The translations under genes were made by a program, and so were the position numbers. Shown here piece after piece: positions 51,126 through 58,847 of a DNA stretch of 64,000 nt. Origin of the DNA: an uncultured Siphonobacter sp. (GTDB taxonomy: Bacteria; Bacteroidota; Bacteroidia; Cytophagales; Spirosomataceae). The stretch covers positions 124,001 through 188,000 of the forward strand of contig CAJYIW010000013.1 in assembly GCA_913775095.1 (NCBI GenBank). The letters are read 5' to 3'. The notes beneath the pieces were generated by a model, which had not been told where the DNA came from, searched no databases, and saw only the letters and a list, made by a program, of their open reading frames with translations. Positions within the stretch are counted from its first letter, which is position 1. Every line of letters starts with the position of its first letter.

Positions 51126-51233
51126 CTACTGATTTAGGAGTATGACTGGTAACGCTTCATTACTCATCAGGAACGCAGAAAATACTTTTTGTATCCTTGC
51201 GAGTAGTTCCTTAGTCAGGTAAGGTCCCTTCCC

Positions 51234-51343
51234 CCTGTCATCCAGAGCGTAGCGAAGGACCTTACCAGTCAAACAGGTAACTCTCCTTTCACAAAGTGAT
51301 CTCCGGCCTAAGTAAGTTCTCTCCCTGCGGTCAAGATGACAGG
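51234..51343. repeat. Dispersed GTCAT...ATGAC repeat, copy 2
   Basis: 110 bp with ends CCTGTCATCC and GATGACAGG and internal GCGTAGCGAAGGACCTTACC and TCTCCCTGCGGTC. Compare 8036-8143. Confidence 0.8.
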
Positions 51344-51374
51344 GCAAGGGGTTGGTTTCTTTGCTAACCCTCGG

Positions 51375-51410
51375 CCTGTCATCCCAAGCGTAGCGAAGGA
51401 CCTTACCGGG
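51375..51410. repeat. Dispersed GTCAT...ATGAC repeat, truncated copy 3
   Basis: Only the left end is present: CCTGTCATCCCAAGCGTAGC then GAAGGACCTTACC. Confidence 0.75.
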
Positions 51411-51477
51411 GGTTGAAATGCAGTTTGCCACTCTACCTTACCAATCGTTCTACTGAACAACGAAAAAAGTGTCCCTT

Positions 51478-51596
51478 ACCATTCCTCGGAATGGTCGATT
51501 AATGTCAGTCTGTGAGAGTTGGCCGTTGCCAAGGGCCCATCATCCGTAATTTCAAATGATGCTCAGCGAGCTTAATCCCTGGAATAGTTTAGAGGC
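51478..51596. repeat. Mosaic repeat locus 2
   Basis: ACCATTCCTCGGAATGGT hairpin, GTCAGTCTGTGAGAGTTGGC module, and GCTCAGCGAGCTTAATCCCTGGAATAG end; degenerate relative of locus 3. Confidence 0.65.
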
Positions 51597-51617
51597 TACC
51601 GCAGCACATCCATTCCC

Positions 51618-52082
51618 TCAGGGAATATTCTTCAGTAATTGAATCTGGGCTTCCCTTTCTTTTCTGACCTGATCCCGATCGCCGGGGAACATTTTATTGA
51701 TCAGGGTAACCGCAAAATCAGTGGCCCATAAACTGTGGTATTTCGTGTGCGGACTTGCGGCTATCTGAGCCATGGTTCTTAAAAATTTCACTTTGACCGG
51801 ATCTTGCTCAGTCTTCGCAATCCGGCTAATTTCCAGACTCAGGTTTCTGGCTTCGTGATAATTGGTCTTTCCATCCAGCCATCTTTGCATGGCTACGAAT
51901 GAAGCCGTTATTTCAGGACATGGCTCAAAGCCCGTCTTATGGATGAGATGCGAACCGAATACCAGACAAAACTGCACCATTTCCCGGTGGCTTTTGGTGT
52001 CATACACAGTGATGAATGCATCCTTTAGTTCTGGAATGTCGTCTATCTTCCCGACCAGTCGCTGGTATTCGTAAATGTTCAT
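51618..52082 (-). CDS. Putative immunity protein (Imm5-like)
   Basis: A 154-residue helical soluble protein. The C-terminal pattern AQIAASPHTKYHSLWATDFA...ALINKMFPG-like (here VTLINKMFPGDRDQVRKERE) with an ERxxQ-type end resembles Imm5-like putative immunity proteins, where AAxxxxHxxxAAxYA precedes ERxWQxxxL. No cognate toxin gene was found within the window. ATG 52082 is preferred; an in-frame ATG at 52136 would add 18 residues. It lies downstream of the acnB terminator and reads in the same direction. The family call is tentative. Confidence 0.55.
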   Translation of the reverse strand: MNIYEYQRLVGKIDDIPELKDAFITVYDTKSHREMVQFCLVFGSHLIHKTGFEPCPEITASFVAMQRWLDGKTNYHEARNLSLEISRIAKTEQDPVKVKFLRTMAQIAASPHTKYHSLWATDFAVTLINKMFPGDRDQVRKEREAQIQLLKNIP

Positions 52083-52284
52083 ACTTTCATCGTTTGCAGG
52101 TTCAACGAAATGTCTGACTGATAGGTACCTACCCATGCAACTCGTCCACCAGAAAAGATTTTTGACTAGACTCCGGAGGGTCGCAGGAAATATACCGCAT
52201 GAAGTTTCACAAGTTACTTATAGCGATGGTAACATCTCTCATTCCGTACGAGGATTCAAGGACAGATTTCAATTCTCTTCAACA

Positions 52285-52320
52285 AAAAGACCCATCCGCC
52301 TAAAGCCGATGGGTCTTTTC
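52285..52320 (-). terminator. Terminator of acnB
   Basis: Stem AAAAGACCCATC / GATGGGTCTTTT with loop cgcctaaagcc, 22 bp beyond the acnB stop; A and T runs allow bidirectional use. Confidence 0.85.
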
Positions 52321-52341
52321 ATTATACTGGATCAGGAGTCC

Positions 52342-55146
52342 CTAGAACGAAAGCTGATGACTCGCAGAAGTGTTCGTCGTCATTTTCTGAACGGGAGGAG
52401 CAAACTGCGTCAGTTTGATTCCTTTCACCGCTGATTTGTATTCTTCAATCGTTGGCGTTCTACCCAGGATAGCCGAAAGAACCACCACCGGCGTCGAAGC
52501 CAACAGAGACTCGCCTTTCTTGCGATCTGAATCTTTCACCACGCGTCCCTGGAACAAACGGGTCGACGTAGCCATGACGGTATCGCCTTTCTCAGCCTTT
52601 TCCTGGTTACCCATACACAGGTTACAACCAGGACGCTCCAGATACAGGATGTTTTCGTATTCGGTACGGGCGGTTACTTTCGGAGCCGCATCGTCGAATT
52701 CGAAACCAGAATAGCGTTGCAGGACGTCCCAATCGCCTTCTTCTTTCAGTTCAGCAATGATGTTATAGGTAGGAGCGGCCACGACCAGCGGAGCCTGAAA
52801 CTCAACCTTACCATGCTGTTCTTCCAGATTCTTCAGCATTTTGGAAACGATCTTGATGTCTCCTTTGTGAACCATGCAGGAACCCACAAAACCCAGATCT
52901 ACGTGCTTGTCACCGCCGTAATACGTCAGGTCGCGGATGGTATCGTGCGTGTACCGCTTCGAGGCATCCACGTTGTTTACGTCGGGGTCAGCAATCATCG
53001 GCTCTTCAATGGCATCCAGGTCGATCACTACTTCCGCAAAATACTTAGCGTTTTCATCGGGAGTAAGCGGGGGCTTCTCGCCCGATCTGATTTCGCTGAT
53101 GCGTTTATTGGCTTTGTCAATCAGCCCCTGTAACACCTGATTCTCATTGTCCATGCCCTTCTCGATCATGATCTTGATACGATCTTTCGCGATCTCCAGT
53201 GATTCGATGAGCGTTTCGGGCTGAGAAATACAGATGGATGCTTTGGCTTTCATTTCGGCCGTCCAGTCCGTAAACGTGAAGGCCTGATCCGAAAGCAGGG
53301 TACCGATGTGTACTTCAATCACCCGTCCCTGGAAGACGTTCTCTCCGTTGAATTGCTTCAGCATCTGCAACTGAGTCGCGTGTACGACATCCCGGAAATC
53401 CAGGTGATCGTTCATTTGTCCTTTGAAGGTTACTTTCACGGACTCAGGAATAGGCATCGAAGCCTCACCCGTAGCCAGTGCCAGAGCCACTGTACCGGAA
53501 TCTGCCCCAAACGCTACGCCTTTCGACATACGCGTGTGAGAATCTCCACCGATAATAATCGCCCAGTCATCCACCGTAATGTCATTCAACACTTTGTGAA
53601 TAACGTCGGTCATGGAATGATAGACGCCTTTGGGGTCACGAGCTGTGATCAGACCAAAGTCGTTCATGAACTTCATCAGTCGGGGAATATTCTGCTGAGA
53701 TTTGCTATCCCAAACCGATGCCGTGTGGCAACCCGACTGATAACCCGCGTCCACGATAGGAGAAATCACCGTGGCCGCCATGGATTCCAGTTCCTGAGCC
53801 GTCATTAATCCCGTTGTATCCTGGGATCCGACGATGTTTACTTTCGCCCGAACGTAAGAACCGGCGTGTAATGTCGCTCCGGAAGTACCCACAGCATTGC
53901 GGTTGAAGATTTTTTCAACGGCCGTCAGACCCTGTCCTGGAATAGAGATTTCCTTCGAAGGAGCAAAAACCGCCGGAGGCGTAATGCCCAGCGTCTTGGC
54001 GGCAAACGTTTGTAATTTTTTACCGAATTCGATGGAATACGATCCACCGGCTTTCATGAATTCGATCTTCTGAGGCGTGAAGGCCGAACTTACGTCCATA
54101 ACCTCCTGACCGTCTTTATACAGTTTCTTGGTTTTGGTATTCACCGTCAGCACCGTTCCTGTATCAACGGAATAGGTTTGCTTCAGGATGGGCTGACCAT
54201 CCGCATCTACGATTAGCTTACCGTTTTCATCGAACTGCTTCACCCAGTTTTTCAGATCCAGACCGATACCTCCCGTTACCCCAACGGTCGTCAGGAAGAT
54301 CGGAGAAATACCGTTGGTTCCGGCAACCACGGGAGCAATGTTCACGAAAGGAACGTAAGGACTTGCCTGCTTACCAATCCACAAAGCCACGTTATTCACT
54401 CCTGACATCCGGGACGAACCTACGCCCATGGTACCTTTTTCGGCTACCAGCATGACGGTTTTGTCGGGATGTTGAGCTTTCAGTTCCTTCAGGGCTGCCT
54501 GCTGAGCCTTGTTGTGCTCGAACATACACTGACCGTGCAATTCGCGGTCGGAACGGGAGTGAGCATCACTACCGGGAGACAATAAATCCGTAGAAATATC
54601 ACCGATCCCGGCAATGAAGGTTACTAAGGTAATCTCTTCGGGAATGTCGGGTAACTTGGTATAGAAATCGGCCCGGGCGTAGCTCTCCAGAATATCTTTG
54701 GCGATTTCGCTGCCATTCTTGTAAGCGGCTTCCAGACGGTCGGTATCGGCATCGTACAGGAATACCTGCGTTTTGAGAACCTCAGCCGCCTGCGTCGCGA
54801 TGGCCGGATCATTGCCCAAGGCTAAATCCAGTAATACCTCAATGGAAGGACCACCCTTCATGTGAGACAACTGTTCAAAAGCAAAGGCGGGAGAAATTTC
54901 TGCGACGATGGACTCACCCAGAATGATTTCCTTTAAAAAGCTCGCCTTCACCCGGGCTGCACTCGTGGTACCGGGTAATACATTATAAATGAAGAACTGA
55001 AGGGATTCATCGCGGTGCTCATGGCCGGCGTGCTTGATCTGCTCGATCACTTCGTACATCAGCTCCGCACCATCAATCGGCAAGGGATGAAGCCCCTGAG
55101 CCTCTCTATCTATAATCTGCTTTTGATACTCGTCATATTTGCTCAT
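52342..55146 (-). CDS. acnB: Bifunctional aconitate hydratase 2 / 2-methylisocitrate dehydratase
   Basis: A 934-residue TCA-cycle enzyme that interconverts citrate and isocitrate. The N-terminal HEAT-like and swivel domains of AcnB precede the catalytic core, so it is AcnB and not AcnA. Core motifs: SGCHTASVWDSKSQQNI near residue 455, GGDSHTRMSKGVAFGADSGT near 520-540, and 4Fe-4S cysteines in GFVGSCMVHKGD near 760 and RPGCNLCMGNQEKAEKGD near 830. It is somewhat longer than E. coli AcnB (865), as normal in Bacteroidota. Preceded on minus by a -7 box at 55192-55199. Confidence 0.95.
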   Translation of the reverse strand: MSKYDEYQKQIIDREAQGLHPLPIDGAELMYEVIEQIKHAGHEHRDESLQFFIYNVLPGTTSAARVKASFLKEIILGESIVAEISPAFAFEQLSHMKGGPSIEVLLDLALGNDPAIATQAAEVLKTQVFLYDADTDRLEAAYKNGSEIAKDILESYARADFYTKLPDIPEEITLVTFIAGIGDISTDLLSPGSDAHSRSDRELHGQCMFEHNKAQQAALKELKAQHPDKTVMLVAEKGTMGVGSSRMSGVNNVALWIGKQASPYVPFVNIAPVVAGTNGISPIFLTTVGVTGGIGLDLKNWVKQFDENGKLIVDADGQPILKQTYSVDTGTVLTVNTKTKKLYKDGQEVMDVSSAFTPQKIEFMKAGGSYSIEFGKKLQTFAAKTLGITPPAVFAPSKEISIPGQGLTAVEKIFNRNAVGTSGATLHAGSYVRAKVNIVGSQDTTGLMTAQELESMAATVISPIVDAGYQSGCHTASVWDSKSQQNIPRLMKFMNDFGLITARDPKGVYHSMTDVIHKVLNDITVDDWAIIIGGDSHTRMSKGVAFGADSGTVALALATGEASMPIPESVKVTFKGQMNDHLDFRDVVHATQLQMLKQFNGENVFQGRVIEVHIGTLLSDQAFTFTDWTAEMKAKASICISQPETLIESLEIAKDRIKIMIEKGMDNENQVLQGLIDKANKRISEIRSGEKPPLTPDENAKYFAEVVIDLDAIEEPMIADPDVNNVDASKRYTHDTIRDLTYYGGDKHVDLGFVGSCMVHKGDIKIVSKMLKNLEEQHGKVEFQAPLVVAAPTYNIIAELKEEGDWDVLQRYSGFEFDDAAPKVTARTEYENILYLERPGCNLCMGNQEKAEKGDTVMATSTRLFQGRVVKDSDRKKGESLLASTPVVVLSAILGRTPTIEEYKSAVKGIKLTQFAPPVQKMTTNTSASHQLSF

Positions 55147-55191
55147 AATAAACTTATTAGTTCCAGAAGATTAGATAAACCAGGAAAACCA

Positions 55192-55199
55192 CAAATCTA
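55192..55199 (-). promoter_or_regulatory. -7 promoter box TAGATTTG for acnB
   Basis: On minus, an exact TAnnTTTG box about 45 bp before the acnB ATG. Confidence 0.5.
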
Positions 55200-55682
55200 C
55201 TAAAAAACTAGTAAATAGGCCCTCTATCCCTTGTTTTTCATCGGTATATAATGCCCTTTCAGGCCCTGTCTATAACGAGGTTTTCCTATCTAATGACAAC
55301 TACTTTTCCTCCTTAGTTCCAGGAAGCTTCCGGCATTTTACACTGGAAACCGTTTGGGTTGCCCTTAACGACTATTTTTTCGTATGCGGCTTAATAGAGG
55401 ACTGAGGAATGCCCGGCAATGAAGCCAGGGAAGAAAGGGAATACTTTTGCCGTTGTTAGTGCTTTCTGCCATTGTTGGTGTCTAATTGAACTATTTCCAG
55501 TGACGCCCGGCATGGAATACCTTTCAGGCTTAACACCCGGAATGGCTGATAGAGGTCAGTCTGTGACTGACGGCAGTTAGAAACTGTCTTGATCCATAGT
55601 TCCAAGTGTCGCTCTGTGAGCTTAATACCTGGAACAGCTTAAGAGGTCCGAATCATTGGTTTTACGCGTATGTATAAAAAGT
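55200..55682. other. Gene-free region upstream of acnB
   Basis: No gene is seen. Its right part is mosaic repeat locus 3 (55494-55648); the rest shows nothing clear. Confidence 0.6.
55494..55648. repeat. Mosaic repeat locus 3
   Basis: TTCCAGTGACGCCCGGCATGG, ACACCCGGAATGG, then an 86-bp stretch from GAGGTCAGTCTGTGACTGAC to ACCTGGAACAG. That stretch is nearly identical to one at locus 4 (starting about 58018). Confidence 0.8.
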
Positions 55683-55732
55683 CAGGCGACCTGAATCAAT
55701 CATGACTTAGCATGATTGATTCAGGTCGCCTG
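55683..55732 (-). terminator. Perfect 22-bp-stem terminator of the double GH43 gene
   Basis: Arms CAGGCGACCTGAATCAATCA+TG (55683-55704) and complement (55711-55732), loop acttag; on minus it is followed by ACTTTTTATA. It lies 35 bp after the GH43 stop. Confidence 0.85.
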
Positions 55733-55767
55733 GGTTATGAATACTTTCTACAATCGTTTTTTAGAAC

Positions 55768-57717
55768 TCATTTAGACGTACTCGACACACCTTCACTGGT
55801 CATTACTACCCGTTTTAGAGTTCCGTTTTTGTTATACTCTAGTTTATCAATACATATCGAGCGGCTAAAACTACTACCGTCGGTTTGGATACCTCCGTTG
55901 TGGTAAATGAAGTACCACTGCCCTTTATGCTGGACAATCGCCTGGTGATTGGTATTACTGTTTCCGGCAATTTCATTTAAAATGCCTTTGTATTCGTAAG
56001 GCCCTTCTACGGAATTAGCCACTGCATACGCAATTTTCTCCGGAAAACCCGTCGCGTAACTCAGGTAGTATTTGCCTTTGTGCGTATGAATCCAGGGGGC
56101 TTCCGTAAAATCGAAACCAGGGAACTGAACCCGTTTGATTTCCCCTTCTATTTCGACCATGTTCTTCTTTAATCTGGCATAATAGCATTCGCGATTGCCC
56201 CAGAAAAGCCAGGCCTGATCGTTCGCATCGATATAGACCGTGGGGTCAATACAGGCCCAGGAGTGGGAAGAGGCAAAACAATCCTTGTTGGTAAGCAGAG
56301 GTTTTCCCAACGCATCTTTGTAGGGACCTTCCGGTCGATCCGCTACTGCCACACCAATACCCGACCAGTTGGTGCTGATGTACCAATAGTATTTCCCCTT
56401 TCTTTCAATGACCTGACCCGCGTACGCATCTCCACTCTTCGCCCAGGAGAAATCCATTATTTGTAAAGGCACGGGATACTGGGTCCAGGTCTTTAAATCC
56501 GTGGTAGAATACACCAGCCAGTCTTTCATTTTATACCCACTTTGTCCCCCCTCGAAATCGTGACCCGCGAATAACCACAGCGTATCTCCTTTCACCAGTG
56601 CCGCCGGATCGGCCGTGTATGCATGCGTGATGATGGGGTTTCCTCTGGAAGTAAATGAATAGCGATCAGAAGCCTCCACGGGTTGTAACAAGTCGTTGGA
56701 AACGCCCCCCCATTTCACCTGTAGACGGCGGGCTTCTTCCCGGGTAATGCCGATGACACTGCCATGCCGGGGATTAAAGTTTTTGGTGAAAGACTCGGGT
56801 TTATCCGTAAAATGATACAGATCGGTGCTCCGCTGAAACTCATACCGCAGGTTGGTGTATAGGTCATACATCAAAATATACTCGTCCGAGTCATTGAGTT
56901 TGAAGACACTGGACCCTTCCACCACAATGTTTTTATCCGAATACGCATCCAGGTACTTGAAATCCTCTACCCAGGGACCGCTCAACGACTTCGCAGTGGC
57001 CTGCTGAATGCCATTTTTAATTTCTTTCCCCTTCTCATCTTTGGCATTCCCTTTGAAGAACAGATGGTACGTGCCGTCTTTATACACAATATCGCCGTCA
57101 ATGGCTCCGTATTTGGCCCGGAACATCAACTTGGGTTCCGCTTCAAAACCGGTAAAATCCGGATTGGCGTAGGCGGAATAAAAATCAAGCCTGGCATCGT
57201 CTTTGAAACGCACCGTGAAGTAGACCAGGTACTTTTTGACCTGTGGATCATAAATGGTTTGCGGAGCCCATACCCATTGAACATTCCCAAACGTCTGCGG
57301 GTAGGTTTTGGCCAGGTCGATACTCCGGTGGGTCCAATCCACCAGATTAGTGGAACGCAACAGAACAATGCCGGGATTGCTGCCCCATCCATTTTTACCG
57401 ACGAACATATCGGTTGCCGTCAGGTAAAAGGTATTTCCATCCTGTCCGCGTAGTAAATGCGGGTCCCGAATCCCGCCCGTTTGTGAGATATCACTGGAGG
57501 CAAGAATAGGCTGATTGTTGTTTAAAGCAGACCAGTGAACGGCATCCTTGCTGATGCCCAGTCGTAACTGCTCCTGCTGGAGGGGGTCGCCTGATCCTTC
57601 AAAGTAAGCAAATAAATAGCCTTCAAAAGGCGGTGAAGCCTGCTTAGTTTGGGTAAAAGCGGATACACTGCTTAACATGGCCCAAAGGAAGGTCAGTGTT
57701 TTTTGGCGTAGATTCAT
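55768..57717 (-). CDS. Secreted protein with two tandem GH43 domains
   Basis: A 649-residue exported protein with a signal peptide (RQKTLTFLWAMLSSVSAFT). Two GH43-like propellers follow. Domain 1 (about 30-330): Asp in GGIRDPHLLRGQDG, Asp in GAIDGDIVYKDGTYHLFFKG, Glu in VVEGSSVFKLNDSDEY. Domain 2 (about 355-640): Asp in YTADPAALVKGDTLWLFAG, Asp in WACIDPTVYIDANDQAWLFW, Glu in FTEAPWIHTHKGKYYLSYAT. Each domain keeps all three expected acidic residues, so both may be active. The likely targets are arabinose- or xylose-containing glycans. ATG 57717 starts the signal peptide. It is 9 kb from the main glycan locus. Confidence 0.85.
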   Translation of the reverse strand: MNLRQKTLTFLWAMLSSVSAFTQTKQASPPFEGYLFAYFEGSGDPLQQEQLRLGISKDAVHWSALNNNQPILASSDISQTGGIRDPHLLRGQDGNTFYLTATDMFVGKNGWGSNPGIVLLRSTNLVDWTHRSIDLAKTYPQTFGNVQWVWAPQTIYDPQVKKYLVYFTVRFKDDARLDFYSAYANPDFTGFEAEPKLMFRAKYGAIDGDIVYKDGTYHLFFKGNAKDEKGKEIKNGIQQATAKSLSGPWVEDFKYLDAYSDKNIVVEGSSVFKLNDSDEYILMYDLYTNLRYEFQRSTDLYHFTDKPESFTKNFNPRHGSVIGITREEARRLQVKWGGVSNDLLQPVEASDRYSFTSRGNPIITHAYTADPAALVKGDTLWLFAGHDFEGGQSGYKMKDWLVYSTTDLKTWTQYPVPLQIMDFSWAKSGDAYAGQVIERKGKYYWYISTNWSGIGVAVADRPEGPYKDALGKPLLTNKDCFASSHSWACIDPTVYIDANDQAWLFWGNRECYYARLKKNMVEIEGEIKRVQFPGFDFTEAPWIHTHKGKYYLSYATGFPEKIAYAVANSVEGPYEYKGILNEIAGNSNTNHQAIVQHKGQWYFIYHNGGIQTDGSSFSRSICIDKLEYNKNGTLKRVVMTSEGVSSTSK

Positions 57718-57988
57718 TTTAGAAAATAGACTTAGTAGCACAAGATAGACGAGGTTTGTTAGGGTTCTTTTCAGGCGACTCTAAAAGGCCCGATGCATTT
57801 GCCAACAGGGAATGAGTTAGCTTTTCCACCGCAGCATTTACTACTCTTACGTTGTCTGGAGCTGTTTATACTCGTTCTGGAAGAATTAATCTGGTAAGTA
57901 TCTGCATGCTTTTGAAAAACTAGGGCATGCAACCCTGTCGTCCGAGCCTGTGTTACGGATGCCGGAGAAAAGGGGCTTTGACCCTACT

Positions 57989-58139
57989 ATTCCGGGTGTC
58001 AGCCGGAATGGATAATAGAGGTCATTCTGTAGCTGACGGCAGTTGCAAACTGCCTGTGATCCGTGGTTCCAAGTGTCGCTCTGCGAGCTTAACACTTGAA
58101 ACAGTCTGTGTTGATTTACAAGCTTAACACCTTGAACAT
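57989..58139. repeat. Mosaic repeat locus 4
   Basis: ATTCCGGGTGTCAGCCGGAATGG, then the module GAGGTCATTCTGTAGCTGAC through GAGCTTAACACTTGAAACAG shared with locus 3, then an extra TTTACAAGCTTAACACCTTGAA. The 432-bp gap 57718-58149 otherwise holds no gene. Confidence 0.8.
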
Positions 58140-58149
58140 TTGTGGGTCA

Positions 58150-58617
58150 TTACAACCACCTAGCCACACCTCCGTGGTGTGAGCAAGTACCTCTTCTACT
58201 TCGGCTGAAACTATAGGTCCCATCTCTGCAGAGAGCCGTGGCTCCTGCTGGTACTGAGCTATAAAACGTTGGAGACTGGACTCTTTCTCCCGAAGAATTG
58301 ATATAATATTTCTTACCTGAACTCGTACTTTTTCTTTCTCGTACAGTAGCTGATTCTTGTTTATTAACTAACTGCTGGCTTGTAAGATACTTTGAGCTTA
58401 CAAACCCTATATTACCTTGATAGTGAACTTTGATCCAACTGCAATCACAATTTTCAGCCATTGCTACGCTAGTACCTTCGGGAATTGTAGTAAGTACTGG
58501 ATAAAAACTATCAGGTCCACTTCTAAGATTTAAGTTAGCCGAAGCGTATTTATAACTTTGTCCAAAAGTTGTTACTGCGTAAAAGAAAGCCAAGAAAATA
58601 AATACATATTTTTTCAT
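58150..58617 (-). CDS. Secreted SH3b / DUF3761 protein
   Basis: A 155-residue exported protein. Signal peptide MKKYVFIFLAFFYAVTTFG. An SH3b domain follows at about 23-85 (KYASANLNLRSGPDSFYPVL, then GNIGFVSSKYL). The C-terminus is the DUF3761 motif CRDGTYSFSRSRRGTCSHHG ending GVARWL. SH3b domains usually bind peptidoglycan or surface ligands; DUF3761 function is unknown. Its DNA looks more AT-rich and uses more A/T-ending codons than the flanking genes, suggesting transfer, though composition was not computed. It sits between repeat clusters. Confidence 0.85.
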   Translation of the reverse strand: MKKYVFIFLAFFYAVTTFGQSYKYASANLNLRSGPDSFYPVLTTIPEGTSVAMAENCDCSWIKVHYQGNIGFVSSKYLTSQQLVNKQESATVRERKSTSSGKKYYINSSGERVQSPTFYSSVPAGATALCRDGTYSFSRSRRGTCSHHGGVARWL

Positions 58618-58656
58618 AGTTGATATGAATGAGAGTGTAGTATACTATTGGCCTCC

Positions 58657-58706
58657 GTTCGTCCGCGACTGCGTCGCGGATGCTGGAGAATGGCGTCTGT
58701 GACGCC
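58657..58706 (-). repeat. REP-like unit 5 (inverted)
   Basis: Reverse orientation; hairpins TCCGCGAC-TGC-GTCGCGGA and GGCGTC-TGT-GACGCC. Both stems carry paired changes relative to units 2 and 4. Confidence 0.85.
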
Positions 58707-58717
58707 CGTATCAGTTG

Positions 58718-58767
58718 CACGTCACAGACGTGCTTCTACCAAATCCGCGTTGAAAACGCGGACTAAC
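58718..58767 (+). repeat. REP-like unit 6 (direct)
   Basis: CACGTC-ACA-GACGTG and TCCGCGTT-GAA-AACGCGGA, ending CTAAC. With unit 5 it forms an inverted pair separated by 11 bp. Confidence 0.87.
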
Positions 58768-58792
58768 AATGGGTTAAAAATTTCACTGTATT

Positions 58793-58835
58793 ATATAGAA
58801 GGTCCACTGGTTAGAAACCAGTGGACCTTCTATAT
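58793..58835 (-). terminator. Terminator of dnaE
   Basis: Perfect 20-bp stem ATATAGAAGGTCCACTGGTT / complement with loop aga, 13 bp beyond the dnaE stop. Confidence 0.8.
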
Positions 58836-58847
58836 ACAATACTCTAC

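Larger units (their letters stand above)
51126..51617. other. Gene-free, repeat-dominated region
   Basis: No gene is supported; a 101-codon minus frame here is made of repeat DNA. It holds one full and one truncated GTCATCC...ATGAC repeat and mosaic repeat locus 2. Confidence 0.7.

Noticed and set aside
51126-51431. A 101-codon minus-strand frame
   Set aside because: It is translated dispersed-repeat DNA (GTCATCC...GACAGG), not a protein gene.
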